Shown in pieces: positions 7,289 to 14,786 of a stretch of 27,318 nucleotides of DNA. The stretch is from assembly GCA_017624645.1 (NCBI GenBank), contig JAGAMQ010000084.1, positions 1 through 27,318 on the forward strand. Direction: 5' to 3'. The notes under the pieces were generated by a model. It was given only the letters and a program-made list of their open reading frames with translations, was not told the DNA's origin and made no database searches. Within the stretch, counting starts at the first letter, position 1, and each line of letters opens with the position of its first letter. A program made the translations under genes and the position numbers. This DNA is from Oscillospiraceae bacterium. Lineage in GTDB: Bacteria; Bacillota; Clostridia; Oscillospirales; Oscillospiraceae.

Positions 7289-7333
7289 ATCCGCCATCCC
7301 CCTTTTGCCTAGTATCTGCAGGGGATGGCGGAT
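7289..7333 (-). terminator. Terminator-like hairpin after degV, abutting the DUF421 start
   Basis: A perfect 13-bp stem (ATCCGCCATCCCC with GGGGATGGCGGAT) with a 19-base loop is followed on the minus strand by CTTGTTTTTG. It ends degV, but its 3' arm also carries part of the DUF421 ribosome binding site and lies one base before the TTG start, so it could control translation of that gene as well. Confidence 0.6.
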
Positions 7334-7345
7334 TATTCTGTATTT

Positions 7346-8206
7346 TCAGCGATGCTCGCCCAGGAAGAACACAGCCATGGTGCCGGGTCCGGCATGGGAG
7401 CCGATGACCGCGCCGATATAGTAGATAAACACCTTCTTGGTGCCGTACTTTTCTTTCAGCATAGTCTCCAGGGTCTGGGCATCTTCCAGGCAGTCACCGT
7501 GGCAGATGAAGATGGTATCGTTGGCACCGGGAATTCCCAGTTCCCCCACCTTGTCGCACAAGGCCTTAATGGCGGCCTTTCTGCCCCGGATCTTACCTAC
7601 ATTGATGAGCTTACCCTCTTCGTTCATGTGAATGAGGGGCTTGATCTGAAGCAGCGTGCCTGCCACAGCCGTGGCGGCGCTGACTCTGCCACCCCGCTTC
7701 AGATACATCAGATCGTCGGCAATGACCCAGTGGCACAGATTCTGCTTGGTATTTTCACACCAATCGGTAAGGGCATCCAAAGTAAGACCCTCGTCCCGCT
7801 TCTGACAGGCATAGTATACGAAAAGACCCTGACCCAGGGATGCGCAGAGGGTATCCACCACGTTGACCTTCCGGCCCGGATATTTCTCTATCAGCTCTTC
7901 CGCGGCGATCACCGCAGACTGGTAGGTGGTACTCAGACCGGAGGAGAAGGCCAACACAAGGGCATCCTCGCCGCCGGCAAGCACCGGCTCGATGATCCCT
8001 GCCCAACCGGTGGGGTTCACGGCGGAGGTGCTGGCGGTCTCACCGTTTCGCAGACCGTCAAACAGCCCTTTCAGCCACTGCTCGGAATACTGGGTATACT
8101 GCTCTCCTTTATAAAGCACAGACAGGGGGACTACCTTCAGTCCCAGCTGTGCATACATCTCTGACGGATAATCACAGCAGGTATCGGTTACGATCTGATA
8201 AGACAT
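7346..8206 (-). CDS. DegV family fatty-acid-binding protein (FakB-like)
   Basis: This 286-residue DegV protein has the expected blocks: TDTCCDYP at the N-terminus, ASTSAVNPTGW near residue 60, SSGLSTTYQSA near 88-98, and YLKRGGRVS in the middle. DegV/FakB proteins hold a fatty acid in a tunnel and present its carboxylate to the kinase FakA, giving acyl-phosphate for phospholipid synthesis. A FakA gene is present in the same window at 23793-25430, so the two may work together, though which fatty acid is bound cannot be told. The ATG at 8206 has AAAGGAG upstream. It is likely transcribed alone or with weak read-through into the DUF421 pair. Confidence 0.88.
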   Translation of the reverse strand: MSYQIVTDTCCDYPSEMYAQLGLKVVPLSVLYKGEQYTQYSEQWLKGLFDGLRNGETASTSAVNPTGWAGIIEPVLAGGEDALVLAFSSGLSTTYQSAVIAAEELIEKYPGRKVNVVDTLCASLGQGLFVYYACQKRDEGLTLDALTDWCENTKQNLCHWVIADDLMYLKRGGRVSAATAVAGTLLQIKPLIHMNEEGKLINVGKIRGRKAAIKALCDKVGELGIPGANDTIFICHGDCLEDAQTLETMLKEKYGTKKVFIYYIGAVIGSHAGPGTMAVFFLGEHR

Positions 8207-8232
8207 AATAAACTCCTTTGCTGATAAAAGAC

Positions 8233-8261
8233 TGGACAGCCGTTGCTGCCCGGGCTATAAT
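8233..8261 (+). promoter_or_regulatory. Promoter of the CDF transporter gene
   Basis: TGGACA, 17 bases, TATAAT. The nine bases ACTGGACAG at its -35 also occur at the -35 of the nrdR promoter (10061-10069). The -10 lies within the structured region described at 8250-8394. Confidence 0.5.
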
Positions 8262-8394
8262 AACCACAGGGACACTGGGCTTATTATACCTGTAGCCCGG
8301 TCGCTATGCCACCCCCACAGGGGAGGATACCCCTTTTTTGCGGCTCCTGTCAGTAGAATTATACCACTCTACCACCGGTAGAGTTAAGGAGGAT
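8250..8394 (+). promoter_or_regulatory. Structured leader of the CDF gene
   Basis: CCGGGC plus TATAATAA pair with TTATTATA and GCCCGG (8250-8310) with a six-base bulge, followed by AGGGG/CCCCT before six Ts (about 8320-8340, terminator-like), then a perfect 8-bp hairpin ACTCTACC ACC GGTAGAGT (about 8366-8385) directly before the ribosome binding site AAGGAGG. The short motif GGAGGATACCC occurs twice, once in the terminator-like hairpin and once at the true ribosome binding site. This layout suggests a regulated leader, but I do not recognise a known metal riboswitch. Confidence 0.4.
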
Positions 8395-8400
8395 ACCCTT

Positions 8401-9567
8401 TTGACCGGCCTTTTATTGCGTATTTTTGTAAAAAACAGCCACAATGTCACGGATCCCCGGGTCCGCGCTGCCATTGGGCGGCTGTCCGGTGTTTTGGGCC
8501 TTGTGAGCAACATCCTGCTCTTTGTTATGAAGCTTGTGGTGGGTCTTTTGTCTGGCTCTGTGTCCATTGTGGCGGATGCCATGAACAACCTGTCCGACTC
8601 TGCCAGCTCCGTGGTCACTCTTATCGGCTTCAAGCTGGCAGGCAAGCCTGCCGACCGGCATCACCCCTACGGTCATGCCCGGTATGAATACCTTTCCGGA
8701 CTGGCTGTGGCGGTGCTGATCCTTGTTATTGGGGTGGAGCTGGTCAAGACCTCGGTGAAAAAGATCCTTGTCCCCACACCGGTGGTGCTGTCTCTTCCTG
8801 TGGCGGTGGTGCTGGTGCATTCAATGCTTTTGAAGCTGTGGTTGTGCCTGTGTAACCGGAAACTGGGCAAAGCCATCGATTCCGCTGCCGTCCTTGCGGT
8901 GAGTACCGACAGCCGAAACGATGTGATCACCACCGGCGCGGTGCTGGCAGCTTCTGTGCTGGAGGCTGTTACCCAATGGCGCATAGACGGCTTCATGGGC
9001 TTGGGGGTGGCTCTCTTTATCCTTTACAGCGGCATCCGTCTGATAAAGGAAACCACCAGCCCTCTTCTGGGGGAAGCTGCCAGTCCTCAGCTGCGGCAGG
9101 ACATTGCCCGGCTGGTGGAATCCGAGCCACGGGTACTGGGATATCACGATCTGATGGTCCACGATTATGGTCCGGGGCAACGCTTTGCCAGTCTCCATGT
9201 GGAAATGGATCAGAGAGAGGACCCTCTTTTGTGCCATGAGATCATCGATGATCTGGAACGGCTGTGTCTGGAAAAGCACAACGTCCATATGGTGATACAC
9301 TATGATCCCGTGGCGGTGGGGGATCAGGAGCTGGAGCAGGCACGGAGCTGTGTCTGTCAGCTTCTTCTGCAAATGGATCCCCGGCTCACTGTCCACGATT
9401 TCCGCATGGTTAAGGGTACCGGTCACAGCAACCTCATTTTCGATGTGACCCTGCCCCGGGATATGCAGGACAAACAGCTTCACATCAAGCACCAACTGGA
9501 AAGTGCCCTGTCCGCACAGGGACAGGGCACCTATTACACAGTGATCACCTTTGATCCGGAGATTTAA
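8401..9567 (+). CDS. Cation diffusion facilitator (CDF) metal exporter, manganese/iron-type site
   Basis: This 388-residue CDF protein would export divalent metal in exchange for protons. Six transmembrane segments carry the metal-site motifs: ADAMNNLSD (D59, N62, D66) in helix 2, HHPYGHARYEYLSG at 87-100, and STDSRND in helix 5. Asn-Asp in helix 2 together with Asp-Asp in helix 5, instead of His-Asp, resembles manganese or iron exporters more than zinc exporters; this is inference. It is about 90 residues longer than a minimal CDF because there appear to be two consecutive cytoplasmic ferredoxin-like domains, each ending in a beta strand with YDP or FDP. TTG at 8401 is the start, with AAGGAGG eight bases upstream; the frame is open further 5' but lacks such a site. 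Confidence 0.88.
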   Translation: MTGLLLRIFVKNSHNVTDPRVRAAIGRLSGVLGLVSNILLFVMKLVVGLLSGSVSIVADAMNNLSDSASSVVTLIGFKLAGKPADRHHPYGHARYEYLSGLAVAVLILVIGVELVKTSVKKILVPTPVVLSLPVAVVLVHSMLLKLWLCLCNRKLGKAIDSAAVLAVSTDSRNDVITTGAVLAASVLEAVTQWRIDGFMGLGVALFILYSGIRLIKETTSPLLGEAASPQLRQDIARLVESEPRVLGYHDLMVHDYGPGQRFASLHVEMDQREDPLLCHEIIDDLERLCLEKHNVHMVIHYDPVAVGDQELEQARSCVCQLLLQMDPRLTVHDFRMVKGTGHSNLIFDVTLPRDMQDKQLHIKHQLESALSAQGQGTYYTVITFDPEI

Positions 9568-9985
9568 TTTGGGGGGAGCTTATTTCTTTTTTCTTTAAGA
9601 AAGTTGCCGAAAGCAGACAGCCCCACAGAAAAATGCTCAAAAGCCAGAATTGACTGCATGCCATGGGGGAAGATACCAGCATAAGGATCTCGTAAGCAAG
9701 ATTCACTGTTTCCTCCGAACCGGAGGCGCCGCTGGCAAAGAAGCCCGCAAGACCTGCCATGGTCAGTGTCAGGGAAGCAATGCTGATCCACCGGATCCGC
9801 AGAACACCTTTCCCGTTTCCGGAAGAGAGGGCATCGTAAAGCAATATCCCTCCGGGCACAAAGAATATTATGCCGATCACCGTCAGGGACAGCTTCATCA
9901 GCCCCGTTGCCTCCTGTATCGTTCCCAGACCCACGCACAGGATGTACAGGCAGCCCCAAACAAGATATAAGATCTTTTCTTTCAA
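9545..9985 (-). CDS. Small four-helix membrane protein of unknown function
   Basis: The 146-residue product has four predicted transmembrane stretches (roughly residues 6-22, 30-50, 65-86 and 110-130) and a short basic tail ending KSPDQR. I do not recognise a family. The TTG at 9985 is preferred over an ATG at 10024 because a good promoter (TTGCCA-17-TACAAT at 10013-10041) places the transcript start downstream of that ATG, and AAAGGGG lies upstream of the TTG. Its last 23 bases overlap the 3' end of the convergent CDF gene. Codon use and hydrophobic pattern suggest it is real, but it is not certain. Confidence 0.6.
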   Translation of the reverse strand: MKEKILYLVWGCLYILCVGLGTIQEATGLMKLSLTVIGIIFFVPGGILLYDALSSGNGKGVLRIRWISIASLTLTMAGLAGFFASGASGSEETVNLAYEILMLVSSPMACSQFWLLSIFLWGCLLSATFLKKKEISSPQIKSPDQR

Positions 9986-10012
9986 AACCCATCCGACCCC
10001 TTTCTTTTCCCT

Positions 10013-10041
10013 ATTGTACCCCATCCACCCATGCTTGGCAA
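10013..10041 (-). promoter_or_regulatory. Promoter of the small membrane protein gene
   Basis: On the minus strand TTGCCA, 17 bases, TACAAT. It is divergent from the nrdR promoter about 20 bases away. Confidence 0.55.
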
Positions 10042-10062
10042 CCCCCTCCGGGGAAAAATAAC

Positions 10063-10091
10063 TGGACAGTAGCGGCGCTATCTGTTATAAT
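10063..10091 (+). promoter_or_regulatory. Sigma-A promoter of nrdR
   Basis: TGGACA, 17 bases, TATAAT, about 30 bases before the nrdR ribosome binding site (AAAGAGGGGAG). No NrdR box could be recognised around it. Confidence 0.7.
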
Positions 10092-10126
10092 ATACCAATA
10101 GATAAGAAAGAGGGGAGTGCTTTTCC

Positions 10127-10582
10127 ATGAGATGTCCTTTTTGCGGCGATCAGGAGAGCAAAGTGGTGGATTCCCGCCACTCGGAAGACGGTTTGAGTAT
10201 CCGCCGGCGTCGGGAATGTCTGGTATGCCTGCGCAGGTTTACTACCTATGAAACGGTGGAGAGCTTGCCCATTATTGTTGTGAAACGGGATGGCACCCAT
10301 CAGAGCTTTGACCGAAACAAGATCCTGCAGAGTATGGTCCGCGCTTTCGATAAGCGGCAGGTGGATACCGCTGATCTGGACCGGATCGCTACGGAGATCG
10401 AACAGGCAATCCAGAATTCTTTGGAAAGAGAAGTCAGCACTGACCGGATCGGTGAGATGGTTATGGAACGAATCAAGCCCTTGGACGAGGTTGCCTATAT
10501 CCGCTTCGCTTCTGTGTACCGCCGGTTCCAGGATGTACGCAGCTTCATCCATGAGATCAATAAATTCCTGGAGGAAAAGTAA
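10127..10582 (+). CDS. nrdR: NrdR, transcriptional repressor of ribonucleotide reductase genes
   Basis: The 151-residue protein matches NrdR over its whole length. An N-terminal zinc ribbon has C3-x2-C6 and C31-x2-C34 around the basic SIRRRREC segment that contacts DNA, and an ATP-cone (about 49-139) follows, beginning PIIVVKRDGTHQSFDRNKI. NrdR senses dATP/ATP through the cone and represses nrd operons. The length is normal. The ATG at 10127 follows AGAGGGGAG. The gene directly downstream begins on the base after the TAA, so the pair is one transcript. Confidence 0.97.
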   Translation: MRCPFCGDQESKVVDSRHSEDGLSIRRRRECLVCLRRFTTYETVESLPIIVVKRDGTHQSFDRNKILQSMVRAFDKRQVDTADLDRIATEIEQAIQNSLEREVSTDRIGEMVMERIKPLDEVAYIRFASVYRRFQDVRSFIHEINKFLEEK

Positions 10583-11032
10583 ATGGACGCCTTGACCTCC
10601 CTTTTTAAGGACTTTGACTTTGCCGCCCTGCTGCCCCCGTTGGACACCTTTTTGGGACAGGTGGCCTTTTGGACCCGGTTGGCGTTGCTGGCAGGTCCCC
10701 TTGTGCTTTTGTGCGCGGGTCTGCTGTACTTTTTCCACCCCTCTGCCGACCCCGGCAGCCGCGTCGGCTTCCGCAGCTACCTGTCTACGGGAAGCACCCA
10801 GGTATGGCGCTTTGCCCAGCGGATTGCCGGTATGGTGTATATCGGCTTGGGTGGAGGACTGTTTGTGATCTACCTGATCCTGAGCCTGTTCTTTGGGGTG
10901 ATGGGACCTCTGGGGATGGCCACTACCGCACTGGTGTGTATTATCCTCTTTGCAGTACTGGTGCTGGCGGCACAGGTGCTACTGCGCATGTGGATCCTGC
11001 GCTACTACGACAAAGACGGCAACCGAAAATGA
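10583..11032 (+). CDS. SdpI-like integral membrane protein
   Basis: This 149-residue protein has about four transmembrane segments. The central segment GFRSYLSTGSTQVWRFAQ (about 62-79) followed by a glycine-rich helix resembles the GyRT..S....tWkfAq motif of the SdpI/YfhL family. SdpI is the immunity protein for the Bacillus killing factor SdpC, but many Clostridia carry such proteins without any toxin, and none is visible here. The ATG comes directly after the nrdR stop, and its ribosome binding site GGAGG is inside the last codons of nrdR, which means tight translational coupling. The family call is by motif only. Confidence 0.65.
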   Translation: MDALTSLFKDFDFAALLPPLDTFLGQVAFWTRLALLAGPLVLLCAGLLYFFHPSADPGSRVGFRSYLSTGSTQVWRFAQRIAGMVYIGLGGGLFVIYLILSLFFGVMGPLGMATTALVCIILFAVLVLAAQVLLRMWILRYYDKDGNRK

Positions 11033-11036
11033 AATG

Positions 11037-11063
11037 AAGGACGGCTGAAAAGCCGTCCTTTTT
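11037..11063 (+). terminator. Terminator of nrdR operon
   Basis: A perfect 10-bp stem AAGGACGGCT / AGCCGTCCTT with loop GAAA runs straight into T residues. Confidence 0.85.
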
Positions 11064-11144
11064 ATGTAGCTTCTCAGGAGCGGCTGTGCTATAATGGAAA
11101 TACTCGCTACGGCATTTGGAAAATTTTGATAGGAGGGAATGGAC

Positions 11145-11972
11145 GTGTATTCCCGTGTATATGTGGAGATCACCAACATCTGCAACCTGCGCTGCTCCTT
11201 CTGCCACGGCCACAGCCGGACACCGGCGCAAATGAGCCGGGAGGACTTCTGTGTTGTGCTTTCCCGACTGGAGGGGCAGACCCGGTATCTGTACTATCAT
11301 CTGATGGGAGAACCGCTCCTGCACCCTCTGCTACCGGAATTTTTGCAGATGGCGGCAGAAAAAGGCTTCCGCAGCGTGATCACCACCAACGGCACCCTTT
11401 TGGAGAAGAGGGGGGAGGCGGTTCTTGCCGCCGGTGTGCACAAGGTCAGTGTATCCTTGCATAGCTTCGAAGCTGGGCAGGAGGATGTCCACAGGAATTA
11501 CCTGGAGCAGGTGTGCGCCTTTGGAGAAAAGGCGCAAAAAGCAGGTACGATCCTGTCTATGCGCCTGTGGAACCGGGGTGCTGATGGGGGGAGAAACGAC
11601 TTCACAGAGGCCTTTCTGCGGCAAAGACTCCCCGGGGACTGGGCAGAGAATACCCGGGGCTACCGGATCCGGGACAAGGTGTTTCTGGAGTACGGTGACC
11701 GGTTCGGCTGGCCGGATATGGAAAACCCGGAGCAGTCAGGAAAAGTAAATTGCTACGGGATGCAGGATCATTTCGGTATTCTGAGTGACGGCACGGTGGT
11801 TCCCTGCTGTCTGGACAGCCAGGGGAGCATTTCCTTAGGCAATGTGTTCCGGCAGCCTTTGGAGGAGATCCTCACCGCAGACCGGGCGGAAAATATCCGG
11901 AAAGGTCTTGCAGAGGGCATTGCCCCGGAGGATCTGTGCCGCCGCTGCCCCTACGCCGCCAAAGAGAAATAA
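11145..11972 (+). CDS. Radical SAM protein with partial SPASM-like C-terminus
   Basis: This is a 275-residue radical SAM enzyme. The 4Fe-4S motif CNLRCSFC (C13, C17, C20) follows VEITNI, and MGEPLLHP, ITTNGTLL and VSVSLHS are the expected barrel strands. The C-terminus has further cysteines: CYGM, DGTVVPCCLD, LGNVF and CRRCPY, which resemble a reduced SPASM domain holding an extra cluster. Many such enzymes modify peptides or act as maturases, but no precursor peptide gene is visible here, so the substrate is unknown. GTG at 11145 is preferred: AGGAGG at 11131-11136 is eight bases from it but only two from the ATG at 11139. A TATAAT box lies at about 11089 with a weak -35. Confidence 0.85.
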   Translation: MYSRVYVEITNICNLRCSFCHGHSRTPAQMSREDFCVVLSRLEGQTRYLYYHLMGEPLLHPLLPEFLQMAAEKGFRSVITTNGTLLEKRGEAVLAAGVHKVSVSLHSFEAGQEDVHRNYLEQVCAFGEKAQKAGTILSMRLWNRGADGGRNDFTEAFLRQRLPGDWAENTRGYRIRDKVFLEYGDRFGWPDMENPEQSGKVNCYGMQDHFGILSDGTVVPCCLDSQGSISLGNVFRQPLEEILTADRAENIRKGLAEGIAPEDLCRRCPYAAKEK

Positions 11973-12181
11973 GTTCCAATTTATCCAGTAGTTTGGTTTG
12001 CGGTATGCACCCTTGCCCCCCGCGCTTGCGAGGGGGGTGGGTCGCTGTAAGGCGAGCCGGGAGGGAGCTTTGTGCCGCAACGACTCCCCCAGCTTCGCTA
12101 CGCTCAGCAGCCCCCCCTCATAAATGCGGGGGCCAAGATGCGGATGCACTGTCTGCGACAGTGCGTTAAATTGGAATTTGA
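11971..12181. repeat. Hairpin-rich interspersed repeat, copy B (MITE-like)
   Basis: This is about 211 bp, bounded by the short inverted repeat AAGTTCCAATTTA / TAAATTGGAATTT. It begins at the stop codon of the radical SAM gene. It has the same order as copy A: a C-run/G-run hairpin (12016 region), GGTGG, a TCGC/GGCGA hairpin, GGGAGGGAG, a third hairpin, then CCCCC/GGGGG, plus an extra perfect GCACTGTC TGC GACAGTGC stem at 12146-12164. Stem sequences differ from copy A but pairing is kept. Confidence 0.65.
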
Positions 12182-12185
12182 GGTA

Positions 12186-12225
12186 CAATCAAAAACAAAT
12201 CACCCCCGGATTACTCCGGGGGTGA
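12186..12225 (-). terminator. Terminator of nagB
   Basis: A perfect 11-bp stem TCACCCCCGGA / TCCGGGGGTGA is followed on the minus strand by TTTGTTTTTG. It lies 15 bases after the nagB stop. Confidence 0.85.
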
Positions 12226-12239
12226 AGCTTTGTAAAGGC

Positions 12240-13025
12240 TTACTTTTCGTTTTTGTAGATTTCCTTGAAATACTTGTAGGTATCTACCTTCAGTTCGCCG
12301 CAGGCAGCCTCGTCGCAGGCAATGATGCCGTCGGGATGCAGCTGCAGGGCGCTGATGGTCCATGCATGATCCACGCCGCCTTCCACGCAATGACGCAAGG
12401 CACGGGCCTTGTTGTGGCCGCTGATGACCAGCAGCACCTGCTTGGAATCGCATACGGTGCCCACGCCCACAGACAGGGCGGTCTTGGGAACCTTGGTGGG
12501 GTCATTATCGAAGAAACGGGAGTTGACAATGAGGGTGTCCTCGGTCAATGCTCGGACACCGGTGCGGGAACTCAGAGAGGTGAAAGGCTCATTGAAAGCA
12601 ATGTGGCCGTCCACACCGCTGCCGCCCAGGAACAGGTCGATGCCACCGTAGGATGCGATCTTGGCTTCGTAGCGGGCGCATTCGGCTTCCAGATCCTGTG
12701 CCATGCCGTCCAGAATGTTGATGTTCTCGGCAGGAATGTCGATGTGGTTGAAGAAGTTGTCGTGCATGAAGTACCAGTAGCTTTGGTCATGCTCTCTGGG
12801 CAGGCCTACATACTCGTCCATGTTGAAGGTCACCACATTCTTAAAGGTGACGGTGCCTGCCTTGTTCATCTCAATGAGCCGGCGGTACACACCCAAAGGG
12901 GAGGAGCCGGTGGGGAGACCCAGCACAAAGGGGCGGTTTTCTTTGTGGTTGTTGATGGCATCGGCAATGTGCTGCGCTGCCCATGCACACATATCCTCGT
13001 AGTCGTTTTTAATGATCAGTTTCAT
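12240..13025 (-). CDS. nagB: Glucosamine-6-phosphate deaminase
   Basis: NagB converts glucosamine-6-phosphate to fructose-6-phosphate and ammonia, feeding amino sugars from host mucin or cell wall into glycolysis. The 261-residue length is standard. Motifs: [12 protein letters not shown] at 36-47 (phosphate binding), NMDEYVG with the catalytic D70, and [14 protein letters not shown] with D139, H141 and E146. The usual Ile of GGIG is Ser136 here and the Gly after the Pro is Phe148; neither is a catalytic residue. No nagA is next to it. The ATG at 13025 has only a weak GGGAG upstream. Confidence 0.95.
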   Translation of the reverse strand: MKLIIKNDYEDMCAWAAQHIADAINNHKENRPFVLGLPTGSSPLGVYRRLIEMNKAGTVTFKNVVTFNMDEYVGLPREHDQSYWYFMHDNFFNHIDIPAENINILDGMAQDLEAECARYEAKIASYGGIDLFLGGSGVDGHIAFNEPFTSLSSRTGVRALTEDTLIVNSRFFDNDPTKVPKTALSVGVGTVCDSKQVLLVISGHNKARALRHCVEGGVDHAWTISALQLHPDGIIACDEAACGELKVDTYKYFKEIYKNEK

Positions 13026-13069
13026 TAGGAATCACTCCCGATAGAAATTTAAAAGGATTTGCTGGGGCT

Positions 13070-13098
13070 ATTATAATCATTTTTTTGGCGTTTGTCTA
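13070..13098 (-). promoter_or_regulatory. Promoter of nagB
   Basis: On the minus strand TAGACA, 17 bases, TATAAT. No clear operator was recognised around it. Confidence 0.6.
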
Positions 13099-13235
13099 TC
13101 CCAAAGTGCAAATTTTTTTGCAGTTACAGATGCATAATCCTGTAAAAAAGTAGTCATTCTTCCGGAAAAGGCAGGAAAAATTACAAAAAATGCAAGGCAA
13201 TAGGAGACTTTTTGTAGAAATGTAAGAAATAAGGA

Positions 13236-13264
13236 TTGCAAAATTTACCATGATGAAGTATGAT
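13236..13264 (+). promoter_or_regulatory. Promoter of the AGCS symporter gene
   Basis: TTGCAA, 17 bases, TATGAT, followed after about 20 bases by AAGGAGAGG and the ATG. The rest of the AT-rich gap 13099-13235 shows only the palindrome TGCAAATTTTTTTGCA near 13108 and no gene. Confidence 0.55.
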
Positions 13265-13294
13265 AGGGGAAAACCAAAATAAGGAGAGGGGAAA

Positions 13295-14701
13295 ATGCAA
13301 GCAATTCTGGACTTTATCACCGGACCGCTGAACACATTGGCGTGGATGTACATTCTGCTGCCCTGTGTGGCGGTGGGCGGACTGTACTTTACGATCCGCA
13401 ACAGAGGTATGCAGTTTACCAAATTCGGTCATGCCATGAAGAACACCCTCGGCAGGGTGTTTCAGAAGCAGGAGGCAAAAACCGGTTCTGTCACGCCTTT
13501 TCAGGCATTGACCACTGCCCTTGCTGCCACGGTTGGTACCGGCAATATCATCGGTACCAGTCAGGCCATTGCCATGGGTGGCTACGGTGCCATCTTCTGG
13601 TTGTGGGTTGCGGCACTGCTGGGCATGATCATTAAGTATTCCGAGGTTGTCCTGTCTGTGCACTACCGTGAGCGGAACAAAAAGGGTGACTGGGTGGGCG
13701 GCCCCATGTACTACATCGTCAAGGGAATGGGTAAGGGCTGGAAGTGGCTCGCCACCCTCTTCGCGATTTTTGCCATCCTTGCCTCCTTCGGCATCGGTAA
13801 CCTTTCCCAGGCCAACAGCATCACCGGCTCCTTGAACAATGCCATCGTTTCCTTTCTTCCCCAGATGGAAGCCAACCGGGATACCGTCAGCCTCGTTGCT
13901 GGCATCTGCCTTGCGGCGTTGACTGCAGTGGCACTGTTTGGCGGCATTAAGCGCATCGGCAAGGTCACAGAGCTTCTGGTGCCTGTGATGAGCGCGCTCT
14001 ACATCATTTTCACCCTGACGGTGATTCTCTGCAATATCGGCAATGTGGGTACTGCCTTCCAGAAGATCCTTGTGGGTGCCTTTACCCCCAAGGCTGTACT
14101 GGGCGCTGCCAGCGGTATTGCTCTGAAGGAGGCACTGATATGGGGTCTGCGCCGCAGCGCCTTCTCCAACGAGGCTGGTCTTGGCTCTGCTGCCATTGCC
14201 CACGCCGCAGCAGATACCCAAGGGGCCGTGCAGCAGGGCCTGTTCGGTATTTTCGAGGTCTTTGCCGATACTTTGGTGATCTGCACCCTCACCGGTCTGA
14301 CGGTGGTCGTCAGCGGTGTGGATATCGCCTTTGGTGTCAAGCCCGGCTCTGAGCTGATCACCGGTGCATTCGCCACTGTGTTTGGCGACAAGTTTGCATC
14401 CCTGTTTGTTGCCATTGCGCTGATGTTCTTTGCTTACTCCACCATCTTGGGCTGGTCTCTGTATGGCACTCGCTGCGCCGAGTATCTGATGGGCATGAAG
14501 GCGACCAAGGTTTATCAGCTGATCTTTGTGGTGATGATCATGGTAGGAGCTACTACTTCTTTGGATGTGGTATGGGATGTGGCAGATACCTTCAACGGTC
14601 TGATGGCGATCCCCAACTTTATCGCACTGTTCGCACTGTCCGGTGTGGTTGCAAAGCTTACAAAGGAATATTTCCAAAAACAGCGGACCTTGCAAAAATA
14701 A
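13295..14701 (+). CDS. Sodium:alanine/glycine symporter, AGCS family
   Basis: This 468-residue protein has about eleven transmembrane segments and the AGCS signatures: GSVTPFQALTTALAATVGTGNI near residues 64-85, GGPMYYI near 133, and RRSAFSNEAGLGSAAIAHAAA near 286-306. The family imports small neutral amino acids, mainly alanine or glycine and sometimes glutamine, together with Na+ or H+. The exact substrate cannot be told from sequence. The length is normal and the ATG at 13295 has AAGGAGAGG upstream. It is a single-gene unit with its own promoter and terminator. Confidence 0.93.
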   Translation: MQAILDFITGPLNTLAWMYILLPCVAVGGLYFTIRNRGMQFTKFGHAMKNTLGRVFQKQEAKTGSVTPFQALTTALAATVGTGNIIGTSQAIAMGGYGAIFWLWVAALLGMIIKYSEVVLSVHYRERNKKGDWVGGPMYYIVKGMGKGWKWLATLFAIFAILASFGIGNLSQANSITGSLNNAIVSFLPQMEANRDTVSLVAGICLAALTAVALFGGIKRIGKVTELLVPVMSALYIIFTLTVILCNIGNVGTAFQKILVGAFTPKAVLGAASGIALKEALIWGLRRSAFSNEAGLGSAAIAHAAADTQGAVQQGLFGIFEVFADTLVICTLTGLTVVVSGVDIAFGVKPGSELITGAFATVFGDKFASLFVAIALMFFAYSTILGWSLYGTRCAEYLMGMKATKVYQLIFVVMIMVGATTSLDVVWDVADTFNGLMAIPNFIALFALSGVVAKLTKEYFQKQRTLQK

Positions 14702-14717
14702 CAGCAAAATGCAAAGC

Positions 14718-14754
14718 GGCAGGCTGCCTATAAGGCAGCCTGCCACTGTTTTTT
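14718..14754 (+). terminator. Terminator of the AGCS gene
   Basis: A perfect 11-bp stem GGCAGGCTGCC / GGCAGCCTGCC with loop TATAA, then ACTG and six Ts. It also lies downstream of the convergent AEC gene and may serve both. Confidence 0.85.
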
Positions 14755-14786
14755 GTATAAAGAAAACCGTCATAATTAGCGGCAAA

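Noticed and set aside
8221..8345. NiCo or yybP-ykoY riboswitch upstream of the CDF gene
   Set aside because: The conserved core segments of these motifs could not be matched in order on either strand, although the region is structured.
12072..13028. 318-codon plus-strand frame opposite nagB
   Set aside because: It begins inside the repeat, has shadow-like composition, and nagB on the minus strand is unambiguous.
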